Positions 22,159-29,323 of a stretch of DNA of 36,750 bases are shown piece after piece. Location of the stretch: the NCBI RefSeq assembly GCF_008042145.1, contig NZ_RDBH01000065.1, positions 1-36,750 of the forward strand, in the 5' to 3' direction. The stretch comes from Streptomyces sp. adm13(2018). Lineage in GTDB: Bacteria > Actinomycetota > Actinomycetes > Streptomycetales > Streptomycetaceae. A program made the translations under genes and the position numbers. Position 1 is the stretch's first letter; each line of letters starts with the position of its first letter. Under the pieces are notes generated by a model. The model did no database searches, had not been told where the DNA came from, and saw nothing but the letters and a program-made list of their open reading frames with translations.

Positions 22159-23885
22159 CGCAGGACCACCACCCTTCCCTTGCCGCGGGCCGTGGACCGC
22201 TTCGTCCAGGCTGCCGAGTTCATGACCATCCGTCGCAGCATCCGCGCGCCGATCGCGCACACCGCCAGGTCGACCTTGCGGGCGGACTCACGGTGCTCTT
22301 TGCCGATCGTGTAGCCCCACGCGTTGGTACGGCGGCGGGCGTTGGCCACGTGCTGCCGCAGTACCTTGTGGCCGTCGTGGGTGAGCTGTCGCTCGAGGAC
22401 GTCCCGGTAGAACCTGTCCACCGCCTCCGTGAAGATCTGCTGCCTGCGCCGATCACGCATGTCCCACATCACCGCGTGCTGACCGTGCCCAGAGGTCACC
22501 GCCTTCAGCTTCAGCCGCCGGCCGTACCGCTGGGCCCAGGCGTCGATGAAACCGTCCCAGTACCGCTCGCCGTCCGCCTCGTCGAAACCGGATCCGGGGT
22601 CGGCGAAGAACGCGAGCGGCTTGTACGTGGCGAAGGCCAGATCCACGACGCCGTCGACCTCCTCGCGCGGCACCCGCCACGGCACCCCGTCAGACCAGTT
22701 CGCCGGCCGCTGCCAAACGCCCAGAGTCTGCACGTGCCCATCGGACAGGCGACAGGCCACGAGACCGGTCGCATCGTCAGACTTGGAGCCGTCGAAGAAC
22801 ACGACGATCTCGTCGCCCACCTGCAGCTCGATGCCCTCGTGCGGGCAGGCATTCCACTCGTAGGGCGCCAGGTAAGCGTCCTCCGAGGCCGTGATCTGGT
22901 TGAACCAGAAGCGTCGGCTCCGAGAGGGCGGATTGCGGACGTCCAGGATTGACGCCTTCAGCCGCTCGATGTCCAGCCAGGTCGAGTCGCCGCGAACCGC
23001 GCGCAAAGTGGGCTCGATCCAATCCTCGGACAGCTTCGCTTCGGCAGGCGCCTCGAGGCTGTCGTAGAACAGGCCGACGTCCGCGGCACGGCCGGCCTCC
23101 GCCGACTCGAACGCCTCCCGCGTCCTCTCGGCCACCGAGTCCTCGCCGGGCTCGTAGGCGTTGGTGTTCGCCAGCGTCCGCGACATGCCGTCCGCAGACT
23201 TGGTGGCGTTACGCTCGATCACCGCGGCCATCTCGTGGCCCTGATTCGCCTCCACCCAGTGGTGCGTCTCGCCAAGCGACACGAAGGTGGGTCGCCCGCC
23301 TTCCAGCGCCCGGGGCGAGGACGTAACCGCCTCAATCCGGGCCCGGCCCTTGTCGGCGTAGATGATCTCCTTGCCGAGGTCGATCCGGAACTCCTCGATC
23401 GCCCGCTTGGTCAGGATCGACGGGAACAGTGTCATCGTGTTGCGCGTCTGGTCCTGCGACACCGCCGCGATCTGCACCCAGGCCGCAGGATGCGGCTGCC
23501 CCAGGGGCTGCCCCGGCGGGACGCCCCACTCGTTCCCCTCGTCGGCGACCTGGCCGAAGCGGCAGGGGCCGACGAACTCGAAGGCGGCGTAAGTCGCAAC
23601 CAGCGGGTCCTTGCCGTGACCCTTCATCCGCTGGATCACGCCATCCCGCCACAGGAAGCGGTTCGTCGCCGGGTCCATGGCGTACCACCACAGCGTCAGC
23701 CGGGCCTGCTCGGCGGTGTAGCGCCAAGGGGCGCCCACGTAATGCTGCAGGTAGGTCGCCGTCCATGCCAGAGCCTGCCAGCCGAGTGTGTACTCGGGGA
23801 GGACGAACTTCCCGTCCCTTCCACGCCGCCAGGTCGGGCCGATCGTGAATGGAGTGACGACCTCGGGGACTTCGCCGTCAGCCAC
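22155..23885 (-). CDS. terL: Terminase large subunit
   Basis: The 576-aa motor packages DNA into the procapsid. ATPase domain: Walker A-like MKGHGKDPLVA (K88-D93) with Asp where most P-loops have Ser or Thr; Walker B-like FVSLGETHHW with E206; a coupling-type segment ANTNAYEPGEDS near 240-250. RNase H-like nuclease domain: VVFFDGSKSDD with D365, FFADPGSGFDEADG around 425, and a late acidic residue in VDLAVCAIGARM. GTG at 23885 is chosen because the protein then starts before the first helix and overlaps TerS by 8 bp, as is usual. Together with TerS and the nearby HNH gene it suggests cos-type packaging, which is an inference. Confidence 0.93.
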   Translation of the reverse strand: MADGEVPEVVTPFTIGPTWRRGRDGKFVLPEYTLGWQALAWTATYLQHYVGAPWRYTAEQARLTLWWYAMDPATNRFLWRDGVIQRMKGHGKDPLVATYAAFEFVGPCRFGQVADEGNEWGVPPGQPLGQPHPAAWVQIAAVSQDQTRNTMTLFPSILTKRAIEEFRIDLGKEIIYADKGRARIEAVTSSPRALEGGRPTFVSLGETHHWVEANQGHEMAAVIERNATKSADGMSRTLANTNAYEPGEDSVAERTREAFESAEAGRAADVGLFYDSLEAPAEAKLSEDWIEPTLRAVRGDSTWLDIERLKASILDVRNPPSRSRRFWFNQITASEDAYLAPYEWNACPHEGIELQVGDEIVVFFDGSKSDDATGLVACRLSDGHVQTLGVWQRPANWSDGVPWRVPREEVDGVVDLAFATYKPLAFFADPGSGFDEADGERYWDGFIDAWAQRYGRRLKLKAVTSGHGQHAVMWDMRDRRRQQIFTEAVDRFYRDVLERQLTHDGHKVLRQHVANARRRTNAWGYTIGKEHRESARKVDLAVCAIGARMLRRMVMNSAAWTKRSTARGKGRVVVLR

Positions 23886-24312
23886 CGATCGAGGATCGGT
23901 AGTCGGCGATGGCAGTGACGGAAGCCGGTACTGCCTTGACCGCTGGCTGTCGCTCCAGCTCGATCCGGGCCCGGCGCCGGTCGCCCTCGGTCGTCAGCAG
24001 GCTGCCCATCACACTGTTCAGGGCAGCGACGAGCTGCCCGTTCGGAGCGCGATCGGTGCTCAGGATCCGGGACATGAGCTCGGCCGCGTACCGGGCCGTC
24101 GCCCAGTCGGACGCCTGGTAGAAGGCAGCCTGCCCGGACTGCTGCAGCGAGAGGTACCAGTCCGTGGCGATGTCGTGCCAGTTCGGATCGGGTTCAGGGA
24201 GGGCTGGCACGTTCACCGGCCCGGAAGGGGCCTGCGCGATGGCCGGCCCGTCGTCCTTGTTGCGGCGGCGGCGCTCAGCGCTGCGCTTGGGGATGGGTCC
24301 GCGATCACCCAT
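23878..24312 (-). CDS. terS: Terminase small subunit
   Basis: The 144-aa protein starts MGDRGPIPKRSAERRRRNKD; the 'GxRGPxPK' opening is the standard form of actinophage TerS proteins (P27-like). Helices WHDIATDWYLSLQQSGQAAF and ASDWATARYAAELMSRILST follow, then LVAALNSVMGSLLTTEGDRR and a short end with VTAIADYRSSIGG. It recognises the packaging site and activates TerL. ATG at 24312 has GGAGG 5 bases upstream; the extra residues of the longer frame are not conserved-looking. The 200 bp before it are non-coding and structured. Confidence 0.9.
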   Translation of the reverse strand: MGDRGPIPKRSAERRRRNKDDGPAIAQAPSGPVNVPALPEPDPNWHDIATDWYLSLQQSGQAAFYQASDWATARYAAELMSRILSTDRAPNGQLVAALNSVMGSLLTTEGDRRRARIELERQPAVKAVPASVTAIADYRSSIGG

Positions 24313-24516
24313 GTCGACCTCCAGGGTCAGCAGGCACGTCACCAGGACGCGCGGGGTGGGTTGCGGCCGTCGACGGCGCCTCCAGGGCGGTCGTAACGGC
24401 CTGTAGTCGAGTGAGCCCCGGCCAAGGGAACCCGTACAGAAAGTCGGGTGCTATACGGCCCCGATAGGGACAGGGGCCGGCAGGGGGGTACCCCCCCAGG
24501 TACCGGCTGGTATTGA
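24313..24516. other. Structured non-coding stretch before terS, candidate cos
   Basis: No credible gene lies here. It contains a perfect 14-bp palindrome GGGGGGTACCCCCC at 24483-24496 followed by GGTACC at 24499-24504, and an inverted repeat CGGCCCC (24456-24462) / GGGGCCG (24473-24479). Location directly upstream of terS is where cos sites lie in many cohesive-end phages, and the HNH gene nearby fits. No known cos sequence was recognised; the same structures could be transcription signals. Confidence 0.35.
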
Positions 24517-25539
24517 TCAGCCGAAGGCTGTCGCGTCGATCACTGAGCCGGCCGCGACCAGGACGGCTGCGGTGACCTGGATGATCAGCCCGTTGGCCGT
24601 CTGTGAGCCTGCCTTGACCCGTGTCGTGGCCTTGCCGATCAGGCCTTGGCCTCCGACGACCTCGACCTGATAGGTGCTGCTTGGCATCGGCGTCGTCCAG
24701 GTGACCGCCTGCTCGTAGGTGGCTCCGAGGGCGATGAGTGGCAGTACGACTGTCGCCCTGCGGATGGTGCGTGCCTGCAGGGCGGTGACTGCAGCCTCCA
24801 GGGCTGTGAGCTTGGCCTGCGCAGTGGCGACGCCAGCCGCAGCCTGGTCCGCCTTGGTGCTCGCTGCTGCTGCGGTCGCCTGTGCCTGGCTGGCTGTGGT
24901 CTGCGCGGCTGTCGCTGTGGTCCGTGCGGTGGCGGCGTCCGTGCCGGCCTGAGTGGCAGAGGCCTTGGCTGCTGTGGCGTCGGTACTGGCTTGTGCTGCC
25001 GAGGTCTTGGCTGTGCTCGCCTCAGTCTGCGCTGCAGATGCCTGCGCCTTGGCCTCGCCTGCTGCGGCCTGCGCTGCGGCGCCCGCAGCCGCGGCCTGTC
25101 CTGCCTGGGTGCCGGCCTCGGTGGCGAGAGTGCTGGCCTGTTCTGCCAGGGATGCCGCGGACTGCGCGGCACCGAGGGCTATGGCCGCCTGGTTTTGCGC
25201 GGCCTGCCCTGCGACGCCGGCGGCTTCTGCTGCGGACTGGGCGTCCTCGGCCGTCTCCTGCAGCCGGGCGATGGCTTGGTTGGCTGCGTCGATGAGGCCT
25301 TGGAGTCTGGCGTGCTCCTCGCTGGCGTTCTGCCGTAGCGGGGCGAGCTGGGCGGCGATGTCGCCGAGGGTGGCGAGCCTGGTCGCCATGTCGGCTGCGA
25401 GGCGCTCCTGCTCGGCTTTCTGTGCGGCCAGCCGTTCGGCGACTTCGGTGTTGTCGGCGAGTGCCGCGTTGGCGACTGTCTCGACCATGGCTTTGGTCGC
25501 GGCGTCGGGCACCTTGGGCGTGTAGGCGGTGCGCTTCAT
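24517..25539 (-). CDS. Ala-rich coiled-coil fibre-like protein
   Basis: The 340-aa protein begins MKRTAYTPKVPDAATKAMVE and then has about 200 residues of Ala/Gln/Thr-rich heptad-like helix (ATKAMVETVANAALADNTEV ... TAKTSAAQASTDATAAKASA). The last 90 residues are a small beta domain, starting ATVVLPLIALGATYEQAVTW and ending AAVLVAAGSVIDATAFG. A coiled-coil shaft with a terminal beta head is the plan of trimeric phage fibres and whiskers. It lies before the terminase genes, away from tail genes, so a head or neck fibre is possible. ATG at 25539 overlaps the upstream TGA (ATGA), which fixes the start; a longer frame is shadow. Confidence 0.7.
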   Translation of the reverse strand: MKRTAYTPKVPDAATKAMVETVANAALADNTEVAERLAAQKAEQERLAADMATRLATLGDIAAQLAPLRQNASEEHARLQGLIDAANQAIARLQETAEDAQSAAEAAGVAGQAAQNQAAIALGAAQSAASLAEQASTLATEAGTQAGQAAAAGAAAQAAAGEAKAQASAAQTEASTAKTSAAQASTDATAAKASATQAGTDAATARTTATAAQTTASQAQATAAAASTKADQAAAGVATAQAKLTALEAAVTALQARTIRRATVVLPLIALGATYEQAVTWTTPMPSSTYQVEVVGGQGLIGKATTRVKAGSQTANGLIIQVTAAVLVAAGSVIDATAFG

Positions 25540-25835
25540 GTCCTGGTCACCGACACCTTCGGGGAGCCGGAGGAGATGAGTTTGACGACGGTCGGCCCTG
25601 CGGTGGGCGGCTCTACCTGCGCACTGCTGATGGCTGCGGGAAGGACTCTGCTGCCGCGGCCTTCGACTGAGGGCTCGTTGCCGTCGACGGTGAAGTAGAC
25701 GGGCGCCGCGCCGTCGTGGGAGAGGACTTCGACTTCGTTGACGTCGTCGGGGAATCGGAAGCTGGTGACTTGGCCAGGCTGGAGGACGACGCCGTGGATG
25801 CCCCATTCGCCGGGTTGCACCTGGTAGTCAGTCAC
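25536..25835 (-). CDS. Small beta-rich phage protein (99 aa)
   Basis: The protein reads MTDYQVQPGEWGIHGVVLQP, then GQVTSFRFPDDVNEVEVLSH, a strand APVYFTVDGNEPSVEG and a Thr/Val-rich tail TVVKLISSGSPKVSVTRT. The pattern, a small beta sandwich, is that of a virion decoration or fibre-base protein. Translation is coupled to the fibre-like gene downstream (ATGA). The same gene pair appears to be conserved in Streptomyces phages as far as I recall, but I cannot name the family. It may form the foot or cap of the coiled-coil fibre; this is inference from adjacency only. Confidence 0.65.
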   Translation of the reverse strand: MTDYQVQPGEWGIHGVVLQPGQVTSFRFPDDVNEVEVLSHDGAAPVYFTVDGNEPSVEGRGSRVLPAAISSAQVEPPTAGPTVVKLISSGSPKVSVTRT

Positions 25836-25841
25836 GGTGGA

Positions 25842-26054
25842 TCACTCCCTTGGTGGCGCGGGCTCCTCGTCTGGGGTGTCGACTCGCTCGATGTGGGCGC
25901 CTTGGCCACCGGGGATGGCGAGGCAGACGCCGTTGTTGTCGGTGAAGACGGCCCATCCGCCGGTGAAGGCGAGTTCGAGGGTGCCGTCCTCAACGAGTAC
26001 GTCCTCGCGCCGCAGCTCGGCCGGATGCCGGATGAGATAGGCGGGCACGGTCAC
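25842..26054 (-). CDS. Small hypothetical phage protein (70 aa)
   Basis: It begins at GTG 26054 (MTVPAYLIRHPAELRREDVL) and contains LELAFTGGWAVFTDNNGVCL followed by an acidic Pro-rich end. The start overlaps the TGA of the HNH gene (GTGA). The core looks like a short antiparallel sheet. I recognise no domain. The tight spacing on both sides places it in the operon with the HNH nuclease and fibre genes. Confidence 0.65.
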   Translation of the reverse strand: MTVPAYLIRHPAELRREDVLVEDGTLELAFTGGWAVFTDNNGVCLAIPGGQGAHIERVDTPDEEPAPPRE

Positions 26055-26344
26055 CTCATTCCAGGGTGCTGCTCTGCTGGCCGGGTGCGTCCGGGGCGCG
26101 GGGTGGCCCTCTGGGCGGCGTTCCCTTCGGCGCTGGACTTCTGGTCGTGGCAGGGGCCACAGACGCCTTGGAGGCCGGCATCGCTGTGGTCGTCTTCCTT
26201 GGCCACGATGTGGTCGCAGAACGCGGACGGCCTGACGTCGCAGATCTTGCAGATCGGGTCACGTTCTAGGATCCGGGCCCGGATGCGCTGCCAGCTCGGC
26301 GGGAGCCGCGCGACGCGGTTCGAGCCCTTCCAGCCGCCGCTCAC
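26051..26344 (-). CDS. HNH endonuclease
   Basis: This 97-aa protein has the full HNH zinc-finger pattern: ERDPICKICDVRPSAFCDHI with C32, C35 and H45, then DAGLQGVCGPCHDQKS with C62, C65 and H66. The upstream part (PPSWQRIRARILERD) is the usual lead-in of phage HNH proteins that work with terminase in cutting cos DNA, as shown for HK97. The C-terminus is basic and disordered. GTG at 26344 overlaps the stop of the upstream gene (GTGA). It is six genes upstream of TerL; a homing endonuclease is less likely since no intron or intein is visible. Confidence 0.9.
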   Translation of the reverse strand: MSGGWKGSNRVARLPPSWQRIRARILERDPICKICDVRPSAFCDHIVAKEDDHSDAGLQGVCGPCHDQKSSAEGNAAQRATPRPGRTRPAEQHPGMR

Positions 26345-26541
26345 GTGGCGGCCTCTGTTGGGGCCTCAACCCTGTAGCGACCGGACCCGTCGGGGTAGGG
26401 TCGAATGATCTCCTCGGCCTCGTCCGGGACAGCCCTGCCCTGCCTTCCAGCGAAGTAGCGGGCATAGACCCGGGCGACATCCGGGTTCGGGGGCCGTTCG
26501 GGGCTGTGAACGGTGAAGAAGATGCAGTGAGCGTCGCTCAT
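26341..26541 (-). CDS. Small hypothetical phage protein (66 aa)
   Basis: The product begins MSDAHCIFFTVHSPERPPNP and continues DVARVYARYFAGRQGR, then EEIIRPYPDGSGRYRVEAPT. ATG at 26541 has GGGAGG 7-8 bases upstream; a TTG 15 bases earlier is less likely. A strand, helix, strand order is suggested. No family is recognised. It sits between a small protein and the HNH gene, overlapping the latter by four bases, in a string of short genes typical of the region upstream of terminase in actinophages. Confidence 0.6.
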   Translation of the reverse strand: MSDAHCIFFTVHSPERPPNPDVARVYARYFAGRQGRAVPDEAEEIIRPYPDGSGRYRVEAPTEAAT

Positions 26542-26561
26542 GGCGCTACCTCCCAAAGGAG

Positions 26562-26786
26562 TCAGGCCTGTTCAGCGCGGATGCTGATGCTGCGGGCAAA
26601 CATGGTGATGGTGACGGTGACGAGCTCTTCGTCCGTGATGTCGCTGATCCGGATCAGAGAGTCCGCAGGGATGGAGACTGCGACCCCGTTGATCCGGACG
26701 TGGTTAGGGAGCACGATGTCACTGCCCTCGACCGGCTGCTTGCGCTGCTCGATGATCTCGATGTCGACTCCGCGGAGTTCAGCCAC
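26562..26786 (-). CDS. Small hypothetical phage protein (74 aa)
   Basis: It starts MAELRGVDIEIIEQRKQPVE at GTG 26786 and continues DIVLPNHVRINGVAVSIPAD, then SLIRISDITDEELVTVTITM and FARSISIRAEQA. The strongly alternating beta pattern suggests a small sheet protein. This type of sequence ('VRINGVPV..P..s') recurs in Streptomyces phage genomes near structural genes, but its job is unknown to me. It overlaps the methyltransferase gene end by 8 bp. No unusual base use is apparent. Confidence 0.65.
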   Translation of the reverse strand: MAELRGVDIEIIEQRKQPVEGSDIVLPNHVRINGVAVSIPADSLIRISDITDEELVTVTITMFARSISIRAEQA

Positions 26787-27321
26787 GGCGGGACCACCAC
26801 CACACGCCGAGCGTCTCGCCGTACTCGTAGTCGAGCTTGCCGCCGAGGGCGTTGAGGACCTGGCACATGTCGTCGGCGTCCCAGTGATGAATGTGAGCCT
26901 CGTGCGGGTTGCCGTCGACCTGGCCTTGCGGCGCTTCGACGATCGGGAGGGAGGCGAGGATGTTCCAGCAGCCGGCCGCCTCGGCCTTGTGCAGGAGTGC
27001 GATCGCGTCCTCGCGGGGCATGTGCTCTAGGACGTCGCCGAAGATGACGAGGTCGCGGTGGAAGAGGTGGTCCTCGGATTCGCGGGCGTCCCCGATGTGG
27101 AGCTCGTCGTACATGGTTCGGGTCTTGGTGGAGCGCAGCTTGTACTTGGCCACGTAGGGCTTGTGGATCTCGATGCCAGTCCACCAGATGCCGCGGTGTA
27201 GGGGCCGGAACAGCTTGGCGTAGGTGCCTTCGCCGGGCCCGACGTCGGTCACGGTGTCGGGCAGGTGGCGGGCGAATCGTTCGAGGGACCAGTCCTTGCC
27301 CTCGGCGATACTGGTGGGCAT
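26779..27321 (-). CDS. Class I SAM-dependent methyltransferase
   Basis: The 180-aa protein has the Rossmann-type motif I VTDVGPGEGTYAKLF (about 24-38), an acidic end of strand 2 (WTGIEIHKPYV, E51), motif II-like LHIGDARES (74-82), and motif IV DLVIFGDVLEHM (90-101). These bind S-adenosylmethionine. The VLEHM form is typical of small-molecule or sugar/lipid methyltransferases, not of DNA enzymes, which would carry DPPY or PC motifs that are absent. ATG at 27321 has GAGGAGG 6 bases upstream. Standing in a virion gene block that also has a glycosyltransferase, it could methylate a virion sugar; that link is speculative. Confidence 0.82.
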   Translation of the reverse strand: MPTSIAEGKDWSLERFARHLPDTVTDVGPGEGTYAKLFRPLHRGIWWTGIEIHKPYVAKYKLRSTKTRTMYDELHIGDARESEDHLFHRDLVIFGDVLEHMPREDAIALLHKAEAAGCWNILASLPIVEAPQGQVDGNPHEAHIHHWDADDMCQVLNALGGKLDYEYGETLGVWWWSRRG

Positions 27322-27340
27322 TGGCGGCCTCCTCTGATGG

Positions 27341-27377
27341 GTCCCGCCGTCCGCGACGGGGGCGTGGACGGCGGGAC
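27341..27377. terminator. Hairpin after the lipoprotein gene
   Basis: GTCCCGCCGTCC (27341-27352) and GGACGGCGGGAC (27366-27377) are perfect 12-bp arms around 13 bases. It lies 22 bases after the stop of the minus-strand lipoprotein gene, separating it from the methyltransferase gene, and suggests that the lipoprotein is its own transcription unit. Confidence 0.7.
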
Positions 27378-27399
27378 GTTCAGGGGGCGACCTCGGCTG

Positions 27400-27975
27400 T
27401 TACAGCTTCCACTCGCCGGTCTGGTCGGAGAAGCCGCTGTTCATGCCGAACTGCACGGTGGTGATCTTCGAGTTCTTGGGTGCTTCGAAGACGAGCCAGC
27501 CGAGCGCTTTGGCGCCGGGCTTAAGGGTGACGCCAGAGGCCATCGAGGGACCGGCTTTGATGTCGGCAATGACGCCGTTGAACCTCTGGCCGTCGGCGTC
27601 GGCGATCTGCATGCCGTTGCTGGGGCTGTCGTCGTACACGGCGGTGCCGCTGTTGACGATCTCGATCTGGAAGCCGATCCAGCGGTTGCCGTCGTCGGGG
27701 TTGAAGAACTCGTCCTTCGGGGCGGCCGGGTCGGAGACCTTCTTGAGCGTGACCGAGATCTGCTGGCCGTCTTCGATGCCCTTGAGGGTGATGGCGTCCC
27801 CCAGGCCGGCGTCCTTCGGCGCGGGCGCTTCCGTCTTCTTGGCAGGCGTCTCGCTGGCTGTGGGGGCGGTCGGCTTCGGGTCGGGCTTGGTGGCGACCTC
27901 GGGCTCGGTGCCGGTGCAGGCGGCGAGCGTGAGGGTGAGGGCCGCGGTGGTTGCGGCGATGGCGGTGCGTCGCAT
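27400..27975 (-). CDS. Secreted lipoprotein, DUF4352-like
   Basis: The 191-aa precursor has a classic lipoprotein signal: MRRTAIAATTAALTLTLAAC, with C20 as the lipidated residue (lipobox LAAC). A Pro/Thr/Lys-rich spacer of about 40 residues follows, then a beta-sandwich domain (ITLKGIEDGQQISVTLKKVS; NRWIGFQIEIVNSGTAVYDD; KALGWLVFEAPKNSKITTVQ) matching DUF4352. The mature protein would sit on the outer face of the cell membrane. ATG at 27975 is chosen because it opens the signal peptide. A following hairpin suggests independent expression. In temperate phages such genes often act in lysogenic conversion or superinfection exclusion; that is inference. Confidence 0.85.
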   Translation of the reverse strand: MRRTAIAATTAALTLTLAACTGTEPEVATKPDPKPTAPTASETPAKKTEAPAPKDAGLGDAITLKGIEDGQQISVTLKKVSDPAAPKDEFFNPDDGNRWIGFQIEIVNSGTAVYDDSPSNGMQIADADGQRFNGVIADIKAGPSMASGVTLKPGAKALGWLVFEAPKNSKITTVQFGMNSGFSDQTGEWKL

Positions 27976-28074
27976 GGTCCCCCCAGGACGTTGCGTGATG
28001 AGAGGTCTCATCGTTGTCCCTGCTGCGAGGGTTGGAGGCGTTGTCTCCGTTTCGTGACCTATGCGGTACGCATC

Positions 28075-28359
28075 TCAGTTGATGCTGAAGCGGGGGCTGG
28101 CGACGACCGGCTTCTCGGGCGGCGCGGTGATCTCGACCCACACCCGGTAGGCGCCCGGCCCGAGTTCCACGACCCCGTCTGGGCCGACGAGGAGGCTGGC
28201 GTGCGGGATGCCGCCGATGGTCTTCCACTCTGCCGCATGCCAGTCGTCGGCTTCGGGTCGTTCTCCGTCGGGGAGGACTGCGACGCGGACGCTGTACGAC
28301 GTGGGGTCGCTGGCGGACACGACGGGCGTGAGGAGCTCTTCGAGGCTGCTGCGGTCCAC
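28075..28359 (-). CDS. Small phage protein (94 aa), possible virion component
   Basis: The protein starts at GTG 28359 (MDRSSLEELLTPVVSASDPT), then SYSVRVAVLPDGERPEADDW, HAAEWKTIGGIPHASLLVGP and ends with ELGPGAYRVWVEITAPPEKP and a short tail. A Gly-rich turn followed by 'AYRVWVEITAPPEKPV' suggests an immunoglobulin-like or beta-sandwich piece of the kind that decorates virions. GAGGGGGC lies before the start. It stands 10 bp after the LamG-like gene, in the same transcript. No function is assigned. Confidence 0.65.
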   Translation of the reverse strand: MDRSSLEELLTPVVSASDPTSYSVRVAVLPDGERPEADDWHAAEWKTIGGIPHASLLVGPDGVVELGPGAYRVWVEITAPPEKPVVASPRFSIN

Positions 28360-28369
28360 GGTGCCCCCT

Positions 28370-29290
28370 CTATGTCCGTGGCGTGCCTGCGCTCCAGGCG
28401 GGTGTGCGCGGCCGCCGCGCGGTCCACAGGCTGTGGGGTGTTCCGGCTGCGACCCTGTCGATGCCGTCCCCGCCTGCCGCGGTGAGCGGTCTCGCGGTGC
28501 TGGTCTCGATGGCGACGCCGAGGACCGAGGTCTTGGCGCCTGTCAGCAGCTGGGCGGTCTCGGTGGCTGTGGCTGCCGTGAGGCTGCGGCTGATGGCGCC
28601 GGTGAGGGCCTGAGCCGTCTCGACCGCGGCCGCAGCGGTGAGGGCCGCCATCTTGGCGCCGGCCACGGACTGGGCGGTGTCAGCCTCCAGCGTGGCGCCG
28701 AGCGAGCCCGCCTTGCTGCTGGCCAGCCCCTGCGCGTTATCGGCCTCGGCGGCGATGCCGAGCGTCACCCCAGCGGTCACGTCCGCGGCAGCGAAGTCGT
28801 CGAAGCGGATTGCGGCGGTGGAGACCGACCGGAGGCCGACGCTGGTGCCGCTTGCGACAGCCGTGTCGGTGACGGACACCCGCTGCACGCCGTTGACGAA
28901 GGCCTTGATCGTCGACCCGACGGCCTGGACCTTCGCAACGTTGCCCGGGGCCGCGGCTGCCGCGTAGGAGCCGATGGCCGTGAACGTGCCGCTGACGACG
29001 CTGAAGAGCGTCCACTCGCTGCCGTCGTTCCGCCACAGGTACCCGTTGCTGATGTTGCTGTTCCCGCGGCACCACACCCCGTGGCTGGCCGCGGTGGTGG
29101 CTGCGATGGTGACCTGCGCCGAGTGGTCGCTGCTGTCCATGGGCCCGGCCGCGCGGAGGATGATCGTGCCGCCGTCCGAGCCCGGGCTGAGTTGGTTGGA
29201 GGCGATCGCCCAGAAGCCCGATACCTGCACCCAGCCGGCGCCCAAGTTGCTGCTGTCGGCGCGGTTGAAGTCGTCAGTGAAGCTGGCCAC
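28370..29290 (-). CDS. LamG-like virion protein with 20-residue repeats
   Basis: The 306-aa protein begins MASFTDDFNRADSSNLGAGW, the entry to a concanavalin/LamG-like beta sandwich: GFWAIASNQLSPG, YLWRNDGSEWTLFSVVSGTF, STIKAFVNGVQRVSVTDTAV and AIRFDDFAAADVT. This 'DDFNRADS.LG..W' form is common in actinophage and secreted proteins that bind glycans. From L177 on come five tandem 20-residue repeats with consensus near L-x-A-x-x-E-x-x-x-A-Q-x-L, then a short Pro/Arg tail. GTG at 29290 has GGGAGG 6 bases upstream. A surface-exposed binding role is likely; whether it is on head or tail is not known. Confidence 0.78.
   Translation of the reverse strand: MASFTDDFNRADSSNLGAGWVQVSGFWAIASNQLSPGSDGGTIILRAAGPMDSSDHSAQVTIAATTAASHGVWCRGNSNISNGYLWRNDGSEWTLFSVVSGTFTAIGSYAAAAAPGNVAKVQAVGSTIKAFVNGVQRVSVTDTAVASGTSVGLRSVSTAAIRFDDFAAADVTAGVTLGIAAEADNAQGLASSKAGSLGATLEADTAQSVAGAKMAALTAAAAVETAQALTGAISRSLTAATATETAQLLTGAKTSVLGVAIETSTARPLTAAGGDGIDRVAAGTPHSLWTARRPRTPAWSAGTPRT
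28469..28762 (-). repeat. Five tandem 20-aa repeats (60-bp units)
   Basis: Residues 177-274 of the LamG-like protein hold five head-to-tail 20-residue units: LGIAAEADNAQGLASSKAGS, LGATLEADTAQSVAGAKMAA, LTAAAAVETAQALTGAISRS, LTAATATETAQLLTGAKTSV and a shortened LGVAIETSTARPLT. The Ala-Gln (Arg in the last) and the following Leu/Val are nearly invariant. Confidence 0.85.
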
Positions 29291-29323
29291 GGCGACCTCC
29301 CGCCCCGGTCGGTAAGCCGGCCG

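Noticed and set aside
24646-25525. Plus-strand frames opposite the coiled-coil fibre gene
   Set aside because: They are Cys/Leu/Gly- or Ala-rich mirrors of the repetitive Ala/Gln codons on the minus strand.
26051-26344. HNH gene as a homing endonuclease
   Set aside because: No split gene, intron or intein is seen around it, and its place in the packaging gene block matches terminase-associated HNH proteins.
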